Positions 35,872 through 43,310 of a DNA stretch of 52,436 nt are shown here, one piece after another. Source of the stretch: Actinobacteria bacterium HGW-Actinobacteria-1 (lineage in GTDB: Bacteria; Actinomycetota; Coriobacteriia; Anaerosomatales; Anaerosomataceae). The stretch is from NCBI GenBank assembly GCA_002841355.1, contig PHFB01000018.1, positions 1 through 52,436 on the forward strand. Direction: 5' to 3'. The number at the start of each line of letters is the position of its first letter. The first letter of the stretch is position 1. The translations under genes and the position numbers were made by a program. The notes beneath the pieces were generated by a model. The model did no database searches and was not told the DNA's origin. It saw only the letters and a program-made list of their open reading frames with translations.

Positions 35872-36336
35872 CTACAAATCGTCATTCTCGGGCACGACGT
35901 CGTTCCTGCCCGAACCTCGCGAGAGTATAGCATGCACCCTAGGTGAGAACCGACCGCCGCGCATGACCACGCGCTCGGCGAACCGTGTACCCGCCAGGGC
36001 AGCACTTGCAGCAAGAACTCCGAGAACCGCGCCCGCGACGTCGGGCTCCATTCCCAGTCGACTTCCAAGCAAGAAGCCAGCCAAATAGCCGAGAAGCAGA
36101 CTCGCCAACGGAACGCCGTAGACCGCAAGCGCGGCCTTCATTCTAAGGCCCTCAGGAATGAGGACTTCAACCTCATCGCCCAGGTTCGCGCCGGCTCTGT
36201 CCACGACATCGCGGAGCAAGAGTTCCCCGCTGTCTGAAGCGGAGCATGCGCTGCACCCCTGGCACGCAGAGGACCCCGCGAGGACGACGTCGACATTGGT
36301 ACCGCGGACCGCGACTACCGTGCCGTGCTCGATCAT
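35872..36336 (-). CDS. RseC/MucC-family membrane protein (SoxR-reducing-system type)
   Basis: A 154-aa protein. The cytoplasmic N-terminal half has the cysteine cluster SACQGCSACSA (about 24-34), probably an Fe-S or redox site, and GDEVEVLIPEGLRMKAALAVYGVPL, the family core. Two hydrophobic helices (about 69-92 and 98-116) follow. In enterobacteria relatives are linked to sigma-E and, near rnf genes, to SoxR reduction; no rnf genes are here. The ATG shares one base with the stop of the amidohydrolase (TGATG). Confidence 0.85.
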   Translation of the reverse strand: MIEHGTVVAVRGTNVDVVLAGSSACQGCSACSASDSGELLLRDVVDRAGANLGDEVEVLIPEGLRMKAALAVYGVPLASLLLGYLAGFLLGSRLGMEPDVAGAVLGVLAASAALAGTRFAERVVMRGGRFSPRVHAILSRGSGRNDVVPENDDL

Positions 36337-37694
36337 CAGGCACGCCCGTCTTTCAGCTTGAGACGGGCGTTCTCCACGTCGTCGTACAGACCGGCGGTGT
36401 CCATGGTCAGAAACGTTCCGTGCTCAAAGAGCATGCGTCCATCGACCATGGTCATGACCACGTCTTCCTGGTTGCTCGTGTGGACGATGGCACCGTACGG
36501 ATCCTGCGTTGGCACCTGATGGCTGCGCGACAGGTCAACGGCGATGATGTCGGCACGCTTGCCCGGCTCAAGGCTTCCAACCAGATGATCGATCCTGAGT
36601 GCCCGTGCTGCTTCAAGCGTGGCCATGCGAACAAACTGCTTCGCACGGTAGAACGTTGCCTCACCTGCCAGGCCACGCTGGACCAGCAGACCGATTCGCA
36701 TCTCATCGAAGAAATCCATGGTGGAGTTGGAGGCGGGCGAGTCGGTGCCGATACCCACGCGCAGGCCATGCTCCAGGAACGACTGCAAGGGGGCGATACC
36801 CATGCCAAGCTTCAGGTTGCAGCGAGCGCAATACGCCACCGCGACGTCATTGCGCGCCAGCGTGTCGACGTCGAGTGGATCGACATGCACGCAATGGACC
36901 GCCAGGACATTCGGAACCTCGAGAATGCCCCACTGGTATATGTACTGAACGGGGCTCACGCCGGTCGGCAACCACACCACGTCGGACCAGCCGGATTGCG
37001 CCCGGTAGTCCTGCCCGAGCGAGGATGAGCCGTACTTGATGAAGTCGTACTCGTCCTTCGAGCCAGCAAGGTGCAAGGCAACCGGGAGACCGCGCTCCCC
37101 TGCCTCGTTCGCGACGGTCTTGAAGAGCGTCGGATGGCATGAGTACGGCGAGTGCGGCGCGATGCCTATCGTGAGCAGCTCGGGATTCACCTGGTCTTGC
37201 CATGCGGCAACATCCGCAAGCGCTGCGTCAACGACGTTGCGCACCTGCGATTTGTCCATGGTAGATACTTCGCGGTAGATGACGCCGCGGAGTCCGGCTT
37301 GCGATGCCGGCGCGACCGACGTGCCAGAGTCCGTCACATCCGCGAACGTCGTGATGCCCGAGCGGACCGACTCGACGGCGCCGAGCACTGCCGAGTTCTT
37401 CCAGTCTTGCTCGGTGAGAAGCTCCTCGAGACGCATGACCTGCATCTTCCAGCGCGAGTACGGCAGGTCGTTGACCACACCACGGAACGAGGCGTACTCG
37501 AAATGCGTGTGCAGGTCGATGAAGCCGGGCATGAGCACGGCGAGTCCGTAATCCCGGATCTCGTCCGTGGGGTACGCAGCGATGAGCTCCTCGCGCGTTC
37601 CGACCGCGACGATAGCGCCGTCATGCACGACGACGCCGCCGTCCTCGATATGAGGGCCGGAGACTGGGAGAACGTAGCGGGCCAGCAGCAGCAT
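36336..37694 (-). CDS. Metal-dependent amidohydrolase (TrzN/SsnA/aminofutalosine-deaminase-like)
   Basis: A 452-aa amidohydrolase-superfamily deaminase. The metal ligands are H62/H64 (DLHTHFEY), a later HLAG, the AVHCVHVD histidines and D in IGTDSPASNS. The pattern matches S-adenosylhomocysteine/methylthioadenosine deaminases and 6-aminodeoxyfutalosine deaminase. Its position 76 bases after menG makes a role in futalosine-route menaquinone synthesis attractive, but no mqnA, mqnC, mqnD or mqnE gene is in the window, so the substrate is open. The ATG at 37694 gives the normal start. Confidence 0.85.
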   Translation of the reverse strand: MLLLARYVLPVSGPHIEDGGVVVHDGAIVAVGTREELIAAYPTDEIRDYGLAVLMPGFIDLHTHFEYASFRGVVNDLPYSRWKMQVMRLEELLTEQDWKNSAVLGAVESVRSGITTFADVTDSGTSVAPASQAGLRGVIYREVSTMDKSQVRNVVDAALADVAAWQDQVNPELLTIGIAPHSPYSCHPTLFKTVANEAGERGLPVALHLAGSKDEYDFIKYGSSSLGQDYRAQSGWSDVVWLPTGVSPVQYIYQWGILEVPNVLAVHCVHVDPLDVDTLARNDVAVAYCARCNLKLGMGIAPLQSFLEHGLRVGIGTDSPASNSTMDFFDEMRIGLLVQRGLAGEATFYRAKQFVRMATLEAARALRIDHLVGSLEPGKRADIIAVDLSRSHQVPTQDPYGAIVHTSNQEDVVMTMVDGRMLFEHGTFLTMDTAGLYDDVENARLKLKDGRA

Positions 37695-37770
37695 TGTCGC
37701 GTCCCTCCGTGCATCTTGAAACCGTCCACACATCGTACACGCTCGGGCAAGGGCGCTTCTAGCAGAAGCG

Positions 37771-38496
37771 TCAGGCCTCGGCGATATGCACCGCGACGAT
37801 GCCGAACGTGAGGTTATGCCAGTTCACGCGGGTGAATCCCGCGGCGTGCAGCTCCGAGGCGAGCGCCAGCTGGGCGGGAAACGCCCGGATCGAATCGTTC
37901 AGATACTGGAAGGACGGCTTGTCCCCAGTAAGGAGCCCGCCGAGGTTCGGGATGACCACGCGCAGGTAGGCGTGATAGAACCAGCGAACCAGCGGCGATG
38001 GCGGGCGCGTGAACTCGAGTATCACGTAGCGGCCGCCCGGCTTGAGGACGCGTCGAACTTCCCGGAAGTTGGCTTCGCGATCGGGAAGATTCCGCACGCC
38101 GAAGGCGATGGTCACGATATCGAACCGCGCGTCATCGAACGGCAGGTCCTGGGCGTCTACGACCTCGAAGTCGATCTTCGTCGATCCGCTGTACGCGGCG
38201 GCCTTCTTCTTACCCACCTCGAGCATCTCAGGCACGAAGTCCGTTGAGAGGATCGACGCCGGCTTGCCGAGCCGTGCGAACGCCATCGTAAGGTCGCCGG
38301 TTCCAGCCGCAAGATCAAGCATCACGCTCCGGTGGTTCGGTTGCGCGAGACGTACCGTGGCGCGCCGCCACAACCGGTCGATGCCGAAGCTCGACAGGAT
38401 GTTGAACAGGTCATACGAAGGCGCGATGTGCGTGAAGATGCCCTTCACGCGGTCCGTCGTCGGCTGTCCGGGGGCGGGCTTTTCCTCTGCAGCCAT
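37771..38496 (-). CDS. menG: Demethylmenaquinone methyltransferase (UbiE/MenG)
   Basis: A SAM-dependent C-methyltransferase completing menaquinone. The 241-aa protein shows VKGIFTHIAPSYDLFN, the SAM motif MLDLAAGTGDLTMAFAR, FGVRNLPDREANFREVRRVL, and SFQYLNDSIRAFP. The ATG at 38496 shares its last base with the stop of the radical SAM gene (TGATG). It supplies the quinone that the nearby complex I would reduce. Confidence 0.94.
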   Translation of the reverse strand: MAAEEKPAPGQPTTDRVKGIFTHIAPSYDLFNILSSFGIDRLWRRATVRLAQPNHRSVMLDLAAGTGDLTMAFARLGKPASILSTDFVPEMLEVGKKKAAAYSGSTKIDFEVVDAQDLPFDDARFDIVTIAFGVRNLPDREANFREVRRVLKPGGRYVILEFTRPPSPLVRWFYHAYLRVVIPNLGGLLTGDKPSFQYLNDSIRAFPAQLALASELHAAGFTRVNWHNLTFGIVAVHIAEA

Positions 38497-40271
38497 CAGC
38501 TCTTGTGCTCCGCAGGTCGGGGCTCGATCTTGCGCGTGTGCGGGAAGAGGGTCTCGAAATTGACCCTGAACCATAGCGCGATATTACTGAATACGTGCGT
38601 CGGTCGCACGGAGGAGGGCCAGTTCAGCTCGGATTTCTCGCACACCGTGTTCTCATTCAGTCGGTCGACCTCGTGCCTGAAATCGCTCAGCTTCGCTGCT
38701 CGTGCCGCGCCGGTCGACGTCTCGACGATCTCGTCGATGCGCTTCATGGCCCGCTGCGCCTCTCGGATACGCTGCTCGGTCACAGCGGCGGTCGTGGCGT
38801 CGGCCAGACCGACCTCGGCCTTTACGCGGTTGATGCCGATTGCGGATTCGTAGATGGTGTCGACCATCTCGTCGCGCGTCATGCCGTCGGGCTCGTAGTT
38901 GAGGATGTGCTTCCACGACGGCTCCAGCAGCAGCTGCCGGTGTTCTTCGAGCGTCTTCGCGCGGAGCTTGTAGCCGTACGCCTCAGGGTTGTCGAACACC
39001 ATCGATCCAGGATCGAGGAACGGTGCCATCGGGGAGATGAACGCCAGGAGTCGCTTGTCGTTGTTGAGACGCGCATAGAGATCCTTGACCGCAGGCACGG
39101 TGTCGAGCACCGACTGCGCGGTCTGCGTTGGGATGCCGGTCATGAAGTAGAGGTCGAACCGCGAGCAATTATGCTTGAGCGCGATCTCGATGGACTGCGA
39201 CAGCTCCTCGAACGTGTAGTGCTTGCCGAACGCAGCGCGCACCGCATCGTCGTGGCTCTCGGCAGAGACCTCGACCGACCAGTCGTTGAGGTGATGGTCG
39301 AGCAGCGCGCAGAACTCCTCGGTGGGCGGCGTGAAGAACTCAAAGCCGATGGGGTTGCGGAAGTTGATGCGATGAAGCCCCTCGAGGAACGCCTCGATGT
39401 ACTCCTGCCCGGCTTGCTGGAAGTCGTTGAGAACGAAGACCGGCCCCGGGATGTGCTTCTGCACGTGGGCGATGTCGGCGACCAGACGCTCGGGGTCGCG
39501 GAACGCGGGAGCTTTCCGGCCGAAGTGCTGCGCGAATGCGTATGCCGAACCGCCGCAAGTGGGGCACTGCTTGGTGCAGCCCCGGCACGTAAGCGATGCG
39601 GTCACCGGATAGCCGAGCCACCCCTTGAACGGCAGCGCGCTGATCATGTCCCGGTCGCGAATAACCGAACGCATGCTGAAGCTGTAGTCGAGCTTCACGT
39701 GATCGAACGTGTCCGGCACCCACGACAGCTCATTGACCACAACCGAGCCATCGGCCGTCTTGTAGGTGAGGTTCGGGATGTCGGCGACACTACCGTGTCG
39801 CTTGAGAGCGAACATGAGCTGCGTGAACGGCTCCTCGGTGGAGTCACCCCGGACCACATAGTCTACGCAGTCGTACCGCACCAGCTCCTCGTGGAAGTAC
39901 GAGGATGAGAGCCCGCCGAAGATCACAGGCGTGTTCGGGTGGTACTTCTTGCAGATGCGGGCGATCTCGATCGATCCGTGAGCGTGAGGCAGCCAGTGCA
40001 GGTCGATGCCGAAGGCGATCGGATCCATCTCGCGAATCGCCTTCTCGACGTCGTACTTGGGGCTTGCGAGCATCCGCATGGCAAGATTCAGGATGCGGAC
40101 GTTGAGTCCATGTCGTTCCATGTACTCGGCCATCGTCGTGAAACCGATGGGGTACATCTCGAAGATCGGGCTCGACGGAACCAGGTCCGAGACCGGCCCG
40201 AACATGATCGACCTCTCACGGAAGTCGTACACGCTTGGGGCGTGCAGCAGCACAAGATCGGCTTTGGGCAA
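38496..40271 (-). CDS. B12-binding-domain radical SAM protein
   Basis: A 591-aa enzyme. The N-terminal ~200 residues form a Rossmann-like cobalamin-binding-type domain (FGGLSSSYFHEELVRY near 118-133; FGIDLHWLPHAHGS near 87-100, where an Asp-X-His is retained). The radical SAM cluster ligands are C232, C236 and C239 in GCTKQCPTCG, with an additional C229. The C-terminal ~150 residues are helical with no known domain. Substrate is unknown. Translational coupling to menG suggests a lipid or quinone target, but this is inference. The TTG at 40271 has GAGGAG 9 nt upstream. Confidence 0.88.
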   Translation of the reverse strand: MPKADLVLLHAPSVYDFRERSIMFGPVSDLVPSSPIFEMYPIGFTTMAEYMERHGLNVRILNLAMRMLASPKYDVEKAIREMDPIAFGIDLHWLPHAHGSIEIARICKKYHPNTPVIFGGLSSSYFHEELVRYDCVDYVVRGDSTEEPFTQLMFALKRHGSVADIPNLTYKTADGSVVVNELSWVPDTFDHVKLDYSFSMRSVIRDRDMISALPFKGWLGYPVTASLTCRGCTKQCPTCGGSAYAFAQHFGRKAPAFRDPERLVADIAHVQKHIPGPVFVLNDFQQAGQEYIEAFLEGLHRINFRNPIGFEFFTPPTEEFCALLDHHLNDWSVEVSAESHDDAVRAAFGKHYTFEELSQSIEIALKHNCSRFDLYFMTGIPTQTAQSVLDTVPAVKDLYARLNNDKRLLAFISPMAPFLDPGSMVFDNPEAYGYKLRAKTLEEHRQLLLEPSWKHILNYEPDGMTRDEMVDTIYESAIGINRVKAEVGLADATTAAVTEQRIREAQRAMKRIDEIVETSTGAARAAKLSDFRHEVDRLNENTVCEKSELNWPSSVRPTHVFSNIALWFRVNFETLFPHTRKIEPRPAEHKS

Positions 40272-40315
40272 GGCGCACTACTCCTCAACGTCGCTGCCGG
40301 GGGGTTTGAATGCAG

Positions 40316-40333
40316 TCTGACAGAGCCGTCAGA
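40316..40333 (-). promoter_or_regulatory. Dyad at the start of the radical SAM transcript
   Basis: An inverted repeat with 6-bp arms, TCTGAC-N6-GTCAGA, lies immediately downstream of the TATACT box, where transcription would begin, so it could be an operator or a short leader hairpin. Confidence 0.4.
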
Positions 40334-40340
40334 AGTGGAA

Positions 40341-40376
40341 AGTATAGCACGGTACACGCGGTATCGCAGACCGTGC
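40341..40376 (-). promoter_or_regulatory. Candidate promoter of the radical SAM-menG operon with flanking inverted repeat
   Basis: TATACT (minus strand, 40341-40346) is a good -10; a weak -35 (CTGCGA) is 17 bases upstream. A 7-bp inverted repeat (GCACGGT at 40347-40353 and ACCGTGC at 40370-40376) brackets the spacer, so a bound regulator would cover the promoter. It lies between the Rex-like gene and the operon. Confidence 0.45.
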
Positions 40377-40386
40377 GACGTCCCGA

Positions 40387-41043
40387 TTATCTGTTTCCGA
40401 CAGCCCCTACCTGCACTCTGCACTTGCACGCCAGCGACTTGATATCGCACGGCATACGCAGCTGGGTGATTGTCATACCCTCGGGCTTGCGCACGCGGAT
40501 GATCGGCGTGAGAAGCAGGGCCCCGCTGATGCCAGCTGCCGCCAGCAGATCGAGCGATATCTGCACCCAGCCCGGCGAGCACGCGACGAGGCCAACCGTT
40601 ACGCCGATCCCGGGATCAAGACGCGCCAATTCTGTCAGATGGCCGACAGTGAGGCCGCCCACCGACTGGCCCGCATCCTCCGGGAGCTCAGAGTAGAGCC
40701 CGACCGGACGCACGCCATAGCGCTCTGAAGGGAAGACGACCTGGAGCGCTTCTAGCATGCGGACCGTACCGATCATGACGATGGGATACTCGTCACTGAG
40801 GCCGAGGAAATCGGTGAACTCGCGGAACAGCACCTCGGGGTCGTACCCCGCGCCAGGCCGACCGATATCGCCCACGAATGAGATGTCCCTGCGGACCGTC
40901 TCCTCTTTGATGTTGAGTTCCTCGGCTAGTTGGCGAGACGTGATGTGGTCGGGAGCGCCTACGCGCAGCAGCTCGCCGAGATAGCAGTGATACAGCGACA
41001 ACCGGTAGAGTGTTGCATCCGGTGCTGTGCGAGGCTCGGGCAC
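40387..41043 (-). CDS. Rex-like transcriptional regulator lacking the NAD-binding loop
   Basis: A 218-aa protein. Residues about 10-85 are a canonical Rex winged helix (SRQLAEELNIKEETVRRDISFVG, then GRPGAGYDPEVL). The C-terminal half keeps the Rex length and later strands (ELARLDPGIGV, LAAAGISGALLLTPI), but the glycine-rich dinucleotide loop, GXGXXG in known Rex, reads IGTVRMLEAL, so only the first Gly remains. A C-terminal cysteine group is present (C199, C206, C208), as well as C20 and C155. It may sense something other than NADH/NAD+. The start is GTG 41043 with GGAGGT 6 nt upstream. Confidence 0.85.
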   Translation of the reverse strand: MPEPRTAPDATLYRLSLYHCYLGELLRVGAPDHITSRQLAEELNIKEETVRRDISFVGDIGRPGAGYDPEVLFREFTDFLGLSDEYPIVMIGTVRMLEALQVVFPSERYGVRPVGLYSELPEDAGQSVGGLTVGHLTELARLDPGIGVTVGLVACSPGWVQISLDLLAAAGISGALLLTPIIRVRKPEGMTITQLRMPCDIKSLACKCRVQVGAVGNR

Positions 41044-41075
41044 TGGGTGACCTCCAGAACTTATCCGGGTTCATG

Positions 41076-41092
41076 AAGTGTTATTAGCACTT
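41076..41092 (-). promoter_or_regulatory. Inverted repeat upstream of the Rex-like gene
   Basis: On the minus strand AAGTG-CTAATAA-CACTT, 33 bases before the GTG and overlapping the likely promoter (TAATAA could be a -10). It resembles a Rex box (GTG...CAC) but with 7, not 8, bases between the cores. It could be an autoregulatory operator. Confidence 0.4.
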
Positions 41093-41159
41093 TACACCTG
41101 GATTCCGAAGAAAGTAACGGTTTCAGTCATGGAGAAACCACCGAGAGAGCAGTATTTCG

Positions 41160-41621
41160 CTAATTGCCAACGGTCTTGTCGGAGAGCTGCTCATCGGTGA
41201 GGGGCGGTGGCGTCGTACCGGGAGGATCCGTGGCGTCGACGATGACCCAGCGCCCGTCGAGCAGACTGAGTGAGAATACCGTCACTTTCGGCCAGTCCGG
41301 GAACGCACCTGCCGCATCATCCCAGCGAACGACGACATCCGCCGATTCGTCGGCTAGCCTGCTGACGTACGGCTCTTGCCAGTCGGGCACAGCGCTCGTG
41401 CCCGGCGATGTGTTCCCGGCGAGCTGTGCAGCAAGCGCGGGGTCGGAGAAGAACGGCTCGTACGCCACAGTATCCGTGTTCCCCGCCGAGCGGAGCTCGA
41501 GCACCCCGGCTACGGCGACGGCCGCCGGGTGTTCGTACGCAGCGGTGTCGTCAGAACACGCCGTCACGGCGATCGCGATCGTCACGATCAGGAGACACGC
41601 GGCGATTCGCCGCCCGCTCAC
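41160..41621 (-). CDS. Small lipoprotein, last gene of the cytochrome module
   Basis: A 153-aa protein with a lipoprotein signal (hydrophobic stretch, lipobox VTAC with C22). The remainder is an NTF2-like/DUF-type single domain; the C-terminal stretch VTVFSLSLLDGRWVIVDATD has the NTF2 strand pattern. The GTG start overlaps the upstream gene by 4 bp (GTGA). It resembles the other two small lipoproteins of this region in layout but only weakly in sequence. It probably sits on the outer face of the membrane with the cytochromes. Confidence 0.72.
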   Translation of the reverse strand: MSGRRIAACLLIVTIAIAVTACSDDTAAYEHPAAVAVAGVLELRSAGNTDTVAYEPFFSDPALAAQLAGNTSPGTSAVPDWQEPYVSRLADESADVVVRWDDAAGAFPDWPKVTVFSLSLLDGRWVIVDATDPPGTTPPPLTDEQLSDKTVGN

Positions 41622-41989
41622 GAAGGTCGCCCCGCACGAACCCGAGCGCCGATTCGCAACCACATGATGCTCCCTGCGACAACGCCCGCGCCCATGAGAA
41701 CGTGCTTGATGACGAGCGCCGGAACGATGCCGCGCACTACAGCGGGATCCCACTCGAACCGCGTGAAGAAGATCGTACGGGGTATGCCTCCGAGCACGAT
41801 CCACACAAGCGCGACGCGCGCGACCCACACAAGTCGAGGATATGCCGCTGCCAGCAGGTCGCCGGAACGGCCACCCGCGTCGCGTGCCGCAGCGCGATCG
41901 AGCGCCCAGGCAAGCGCAGCGCTCGCTATGAGGATCGCTGTCGCAACATCGTGCAGGTAGTTGTTGATGATAATCGCGATCGCCGTCAT
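41618..41989 (-). CDS. Three-helix membrane protein with two candidate haem-ligand histidines
   Basis: A 123-aa integral membrane protein of unknown family. Three helices lie at about 7-30, 52-72 and 86-112. H13 (NNYLHDVATAIL) and H96 (ALVIKHVLMG) lie in or near helices 1 and 3, a layout compatible with a b-type haem, but this is speculation. It overlaps both neighbours by 4 bp, so it is co-translated with the lipoproteins. I do not recognise it. Confidence 0.7.
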   Translation of the reverse strand: MTAIAIIINNYLHDVATAILIASAALAWALDRAAARDAGGRSGDLLAAAYPRLVWVARVALVWIVLGGIPRTIFFTRFEWDPAVVRGIVPALVIKHVLMGAGVVAGSIMWLRIGARVRAGRPS

Positions 41990-42486
41990 GGCGTGGCCTC
42001 CTCGGACGCAGCATCATCGGCGGAGACGACTCCGCTCACAATCCAGCGCTCGTTGAGCAGATCGAGTGCATAACGGAGGCGGTACACGACTCCCTGCTCG
42101 ACCCTGACGGTCTCACTGGTCTCGATCGAGAGATGTCGATAGTCCCATGTCTCCGTGGTCGTCACCGTCGCGCTCGACTCGCCCGAGAAGGTGACCGAAT
42201 CGAACACTATGTCACGCAACACCGCATCCAGGCGCACGCCCGTCTCGCCAAGAGCAGCCATCTGCATGTACTCGGATGTCGCTTGCTCTTTCGTGGCAAC
42301 ACCCGACAGTGCGTTCATGTCGAGCGTCCTCATCCCTTCGGCGAGTCGCTCGTTGTACGCTCGCACGGCGTTCGTGACCGCCGCCTCGTCAGCGACCGGC
42401 CCAGACCGCGAGGTGCACCCCGACAGCAGAAGGCAAACGACGACCACAAGAAGTGCCGCTGTTGCATGTGATCGCCTGAGGATCAT
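41986..42486 (-). CDS. Small lipoprotein paralogous to the one at 51205-51717
   Basis: A 166-aa lipoprotein (lipobox LSGC, C24). The mature part shares its plan with the lipoprotein of the other module: an Ala-rich helix starting near VTNAVRAYNERLAEG, then TKEQATSEYMQMAALGE, then strands ending in WIVSGVVSADD, an NTF2-like pattern. The ATG overlaps the CcsA stop (ATGA). The frame is open further upstream, but that is ccsA out of phase. Confidence 0.75.
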   Translation of the reverse strand: MILRRSHATAALLVVVVCLLLSGCTSRSGPVADEAAVTNAVRAYNERLAEGMRTLDMNALSGVATKEQATSEYMQMAALGETGVRLDAVLRDIVFDSVTFSGESSATVTTTETWDYRHLSIETSETVRVEQGVVYRLRYALDLLNERWIVSGVVSADDAASEEATP

Positions 42487-43310
42487 CGGAAGTACGCCGA
42501 GTGTAGCGACGCTTCGAGAAGCGACGTCCCGAACAACGACATCACGGCAAGGCCGAAGCACACGACCAGCAGCAGGGCCGGCCGCAGACCCTTCCAGCCC
42601 AGGAATCTCCGCACATGCAGGTAGACAGCGAACGCGATCCACGTGACAAGCGACCACGTCTCAACAGGGTCCCAAGCCCAGAAACGACCCCACGAGTAGT
42701 AGGCCCAAATCGCACCCGTGAGCATCCCGACGCCCCAGAACGAGAACGCCAGGCCCGCGTATCGGTATGCGACCACGTCGAGACTCGCATCATCCACCGA
42801 GAACAGCTTGCCGGACTTGCCGGTCACCGCCCGGTAGATCTGGGTCGCAGCTGCCGAGACCGCCGTGAGCCCCGTGGCAAAGGCAAGGAAGTAGAAGCAC
42901 ACGTGCAGCACCAGCCAGATGCCCGTGAAAGTTGGCGGGAGCATCTTCACCTCGGTGCCGCTGTATAGACCCAACGCGATCAGCAGAAACGTCGCAGGAA
43001 CCAGGATCATCCCGAATACACGGGCACGCGGATACCGCTTCTGGAGGTACGCGAAGACGATCGCCGTGAAGAAGGCGTTCGAGGACAGCACCTCGTAGCG
43101 AGTGAGGTACGGTCCGTGTCCGCTTCCGATCCAGCGCGCAGCGAGCGCAAGAGCGTGCAAGCCGATCGCGCAGAAGAGCATCCGGTCCGCCCAGGCCCGG
43201 ATGCGGGTCGTGCTGGCCGTCTCGGCAAAGCGCAACCCGGCGGAGATCGCATACGCGACGATTGCCGCGAGATGTATGACAACCTCGGCCCTGAGGAAGG
43301 ACTCACCCAT
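42483..43310 (-). CDS. ccsA: Cytochrome c biogenesis protein CcsA (System II), second module
   Basis: A 275-aa haem-handling membrane protein. The tryptophan-rich WWD-type signature is WGRFWAWDPVETWSLVTW (about 186-203). GHGPYLTRYEVLSS (about 62-75) and the histidines in LHVCFYF and SLHSAYFR are the expected external and membrane haem ligands. About eight helices. I chose the ATG at 43310 (MGESFLRAEVV) because GGAG is 7 nt upstream; GTG 43349 has no ribosome site. It overlaps its ResB partner by 8 bp. Confidence 0.92.
   Translation of the reverse strand: MGESFLRAEVVIHLAAIVAYAISAGLRFAETASTTRIRAWADRMLFCAIGLHALALAARWIGSGHGPYLTRYEVLSSNAFFTAIVFAYLQKRYPRARVFGMILVPATFLLIALGLYSGTEVKMLPPTFTGIWLVLHVCFYFLAFATGLTAVSAAATQIYRAVTGKSGKLFSVDDASLDVVAYRYAGLAFSFWGVGMLTGAIWAYYSWGRFWAWDPVETWSLVTWIAFAVYLHVRRFLGWKGLRPALLLVVCFGLAVMSLFGTSLLEASLHSAYFR

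Noticed and set aside
41076..41092. Interpreting the AAGTG/CACTT dyad as a canonical Rex box
   Set aside because: Spacing between GTG and CAC is 7 rather than 8, and flanks do not match; kept only as a general inverted repeat.
41119..41139. GGTTTC/GAAACC inverted repeat just after the last lipoprotein gene
   Set aside because: Six-bp arms with a 9-base loop and no U-tract; too weak to call a terminator.
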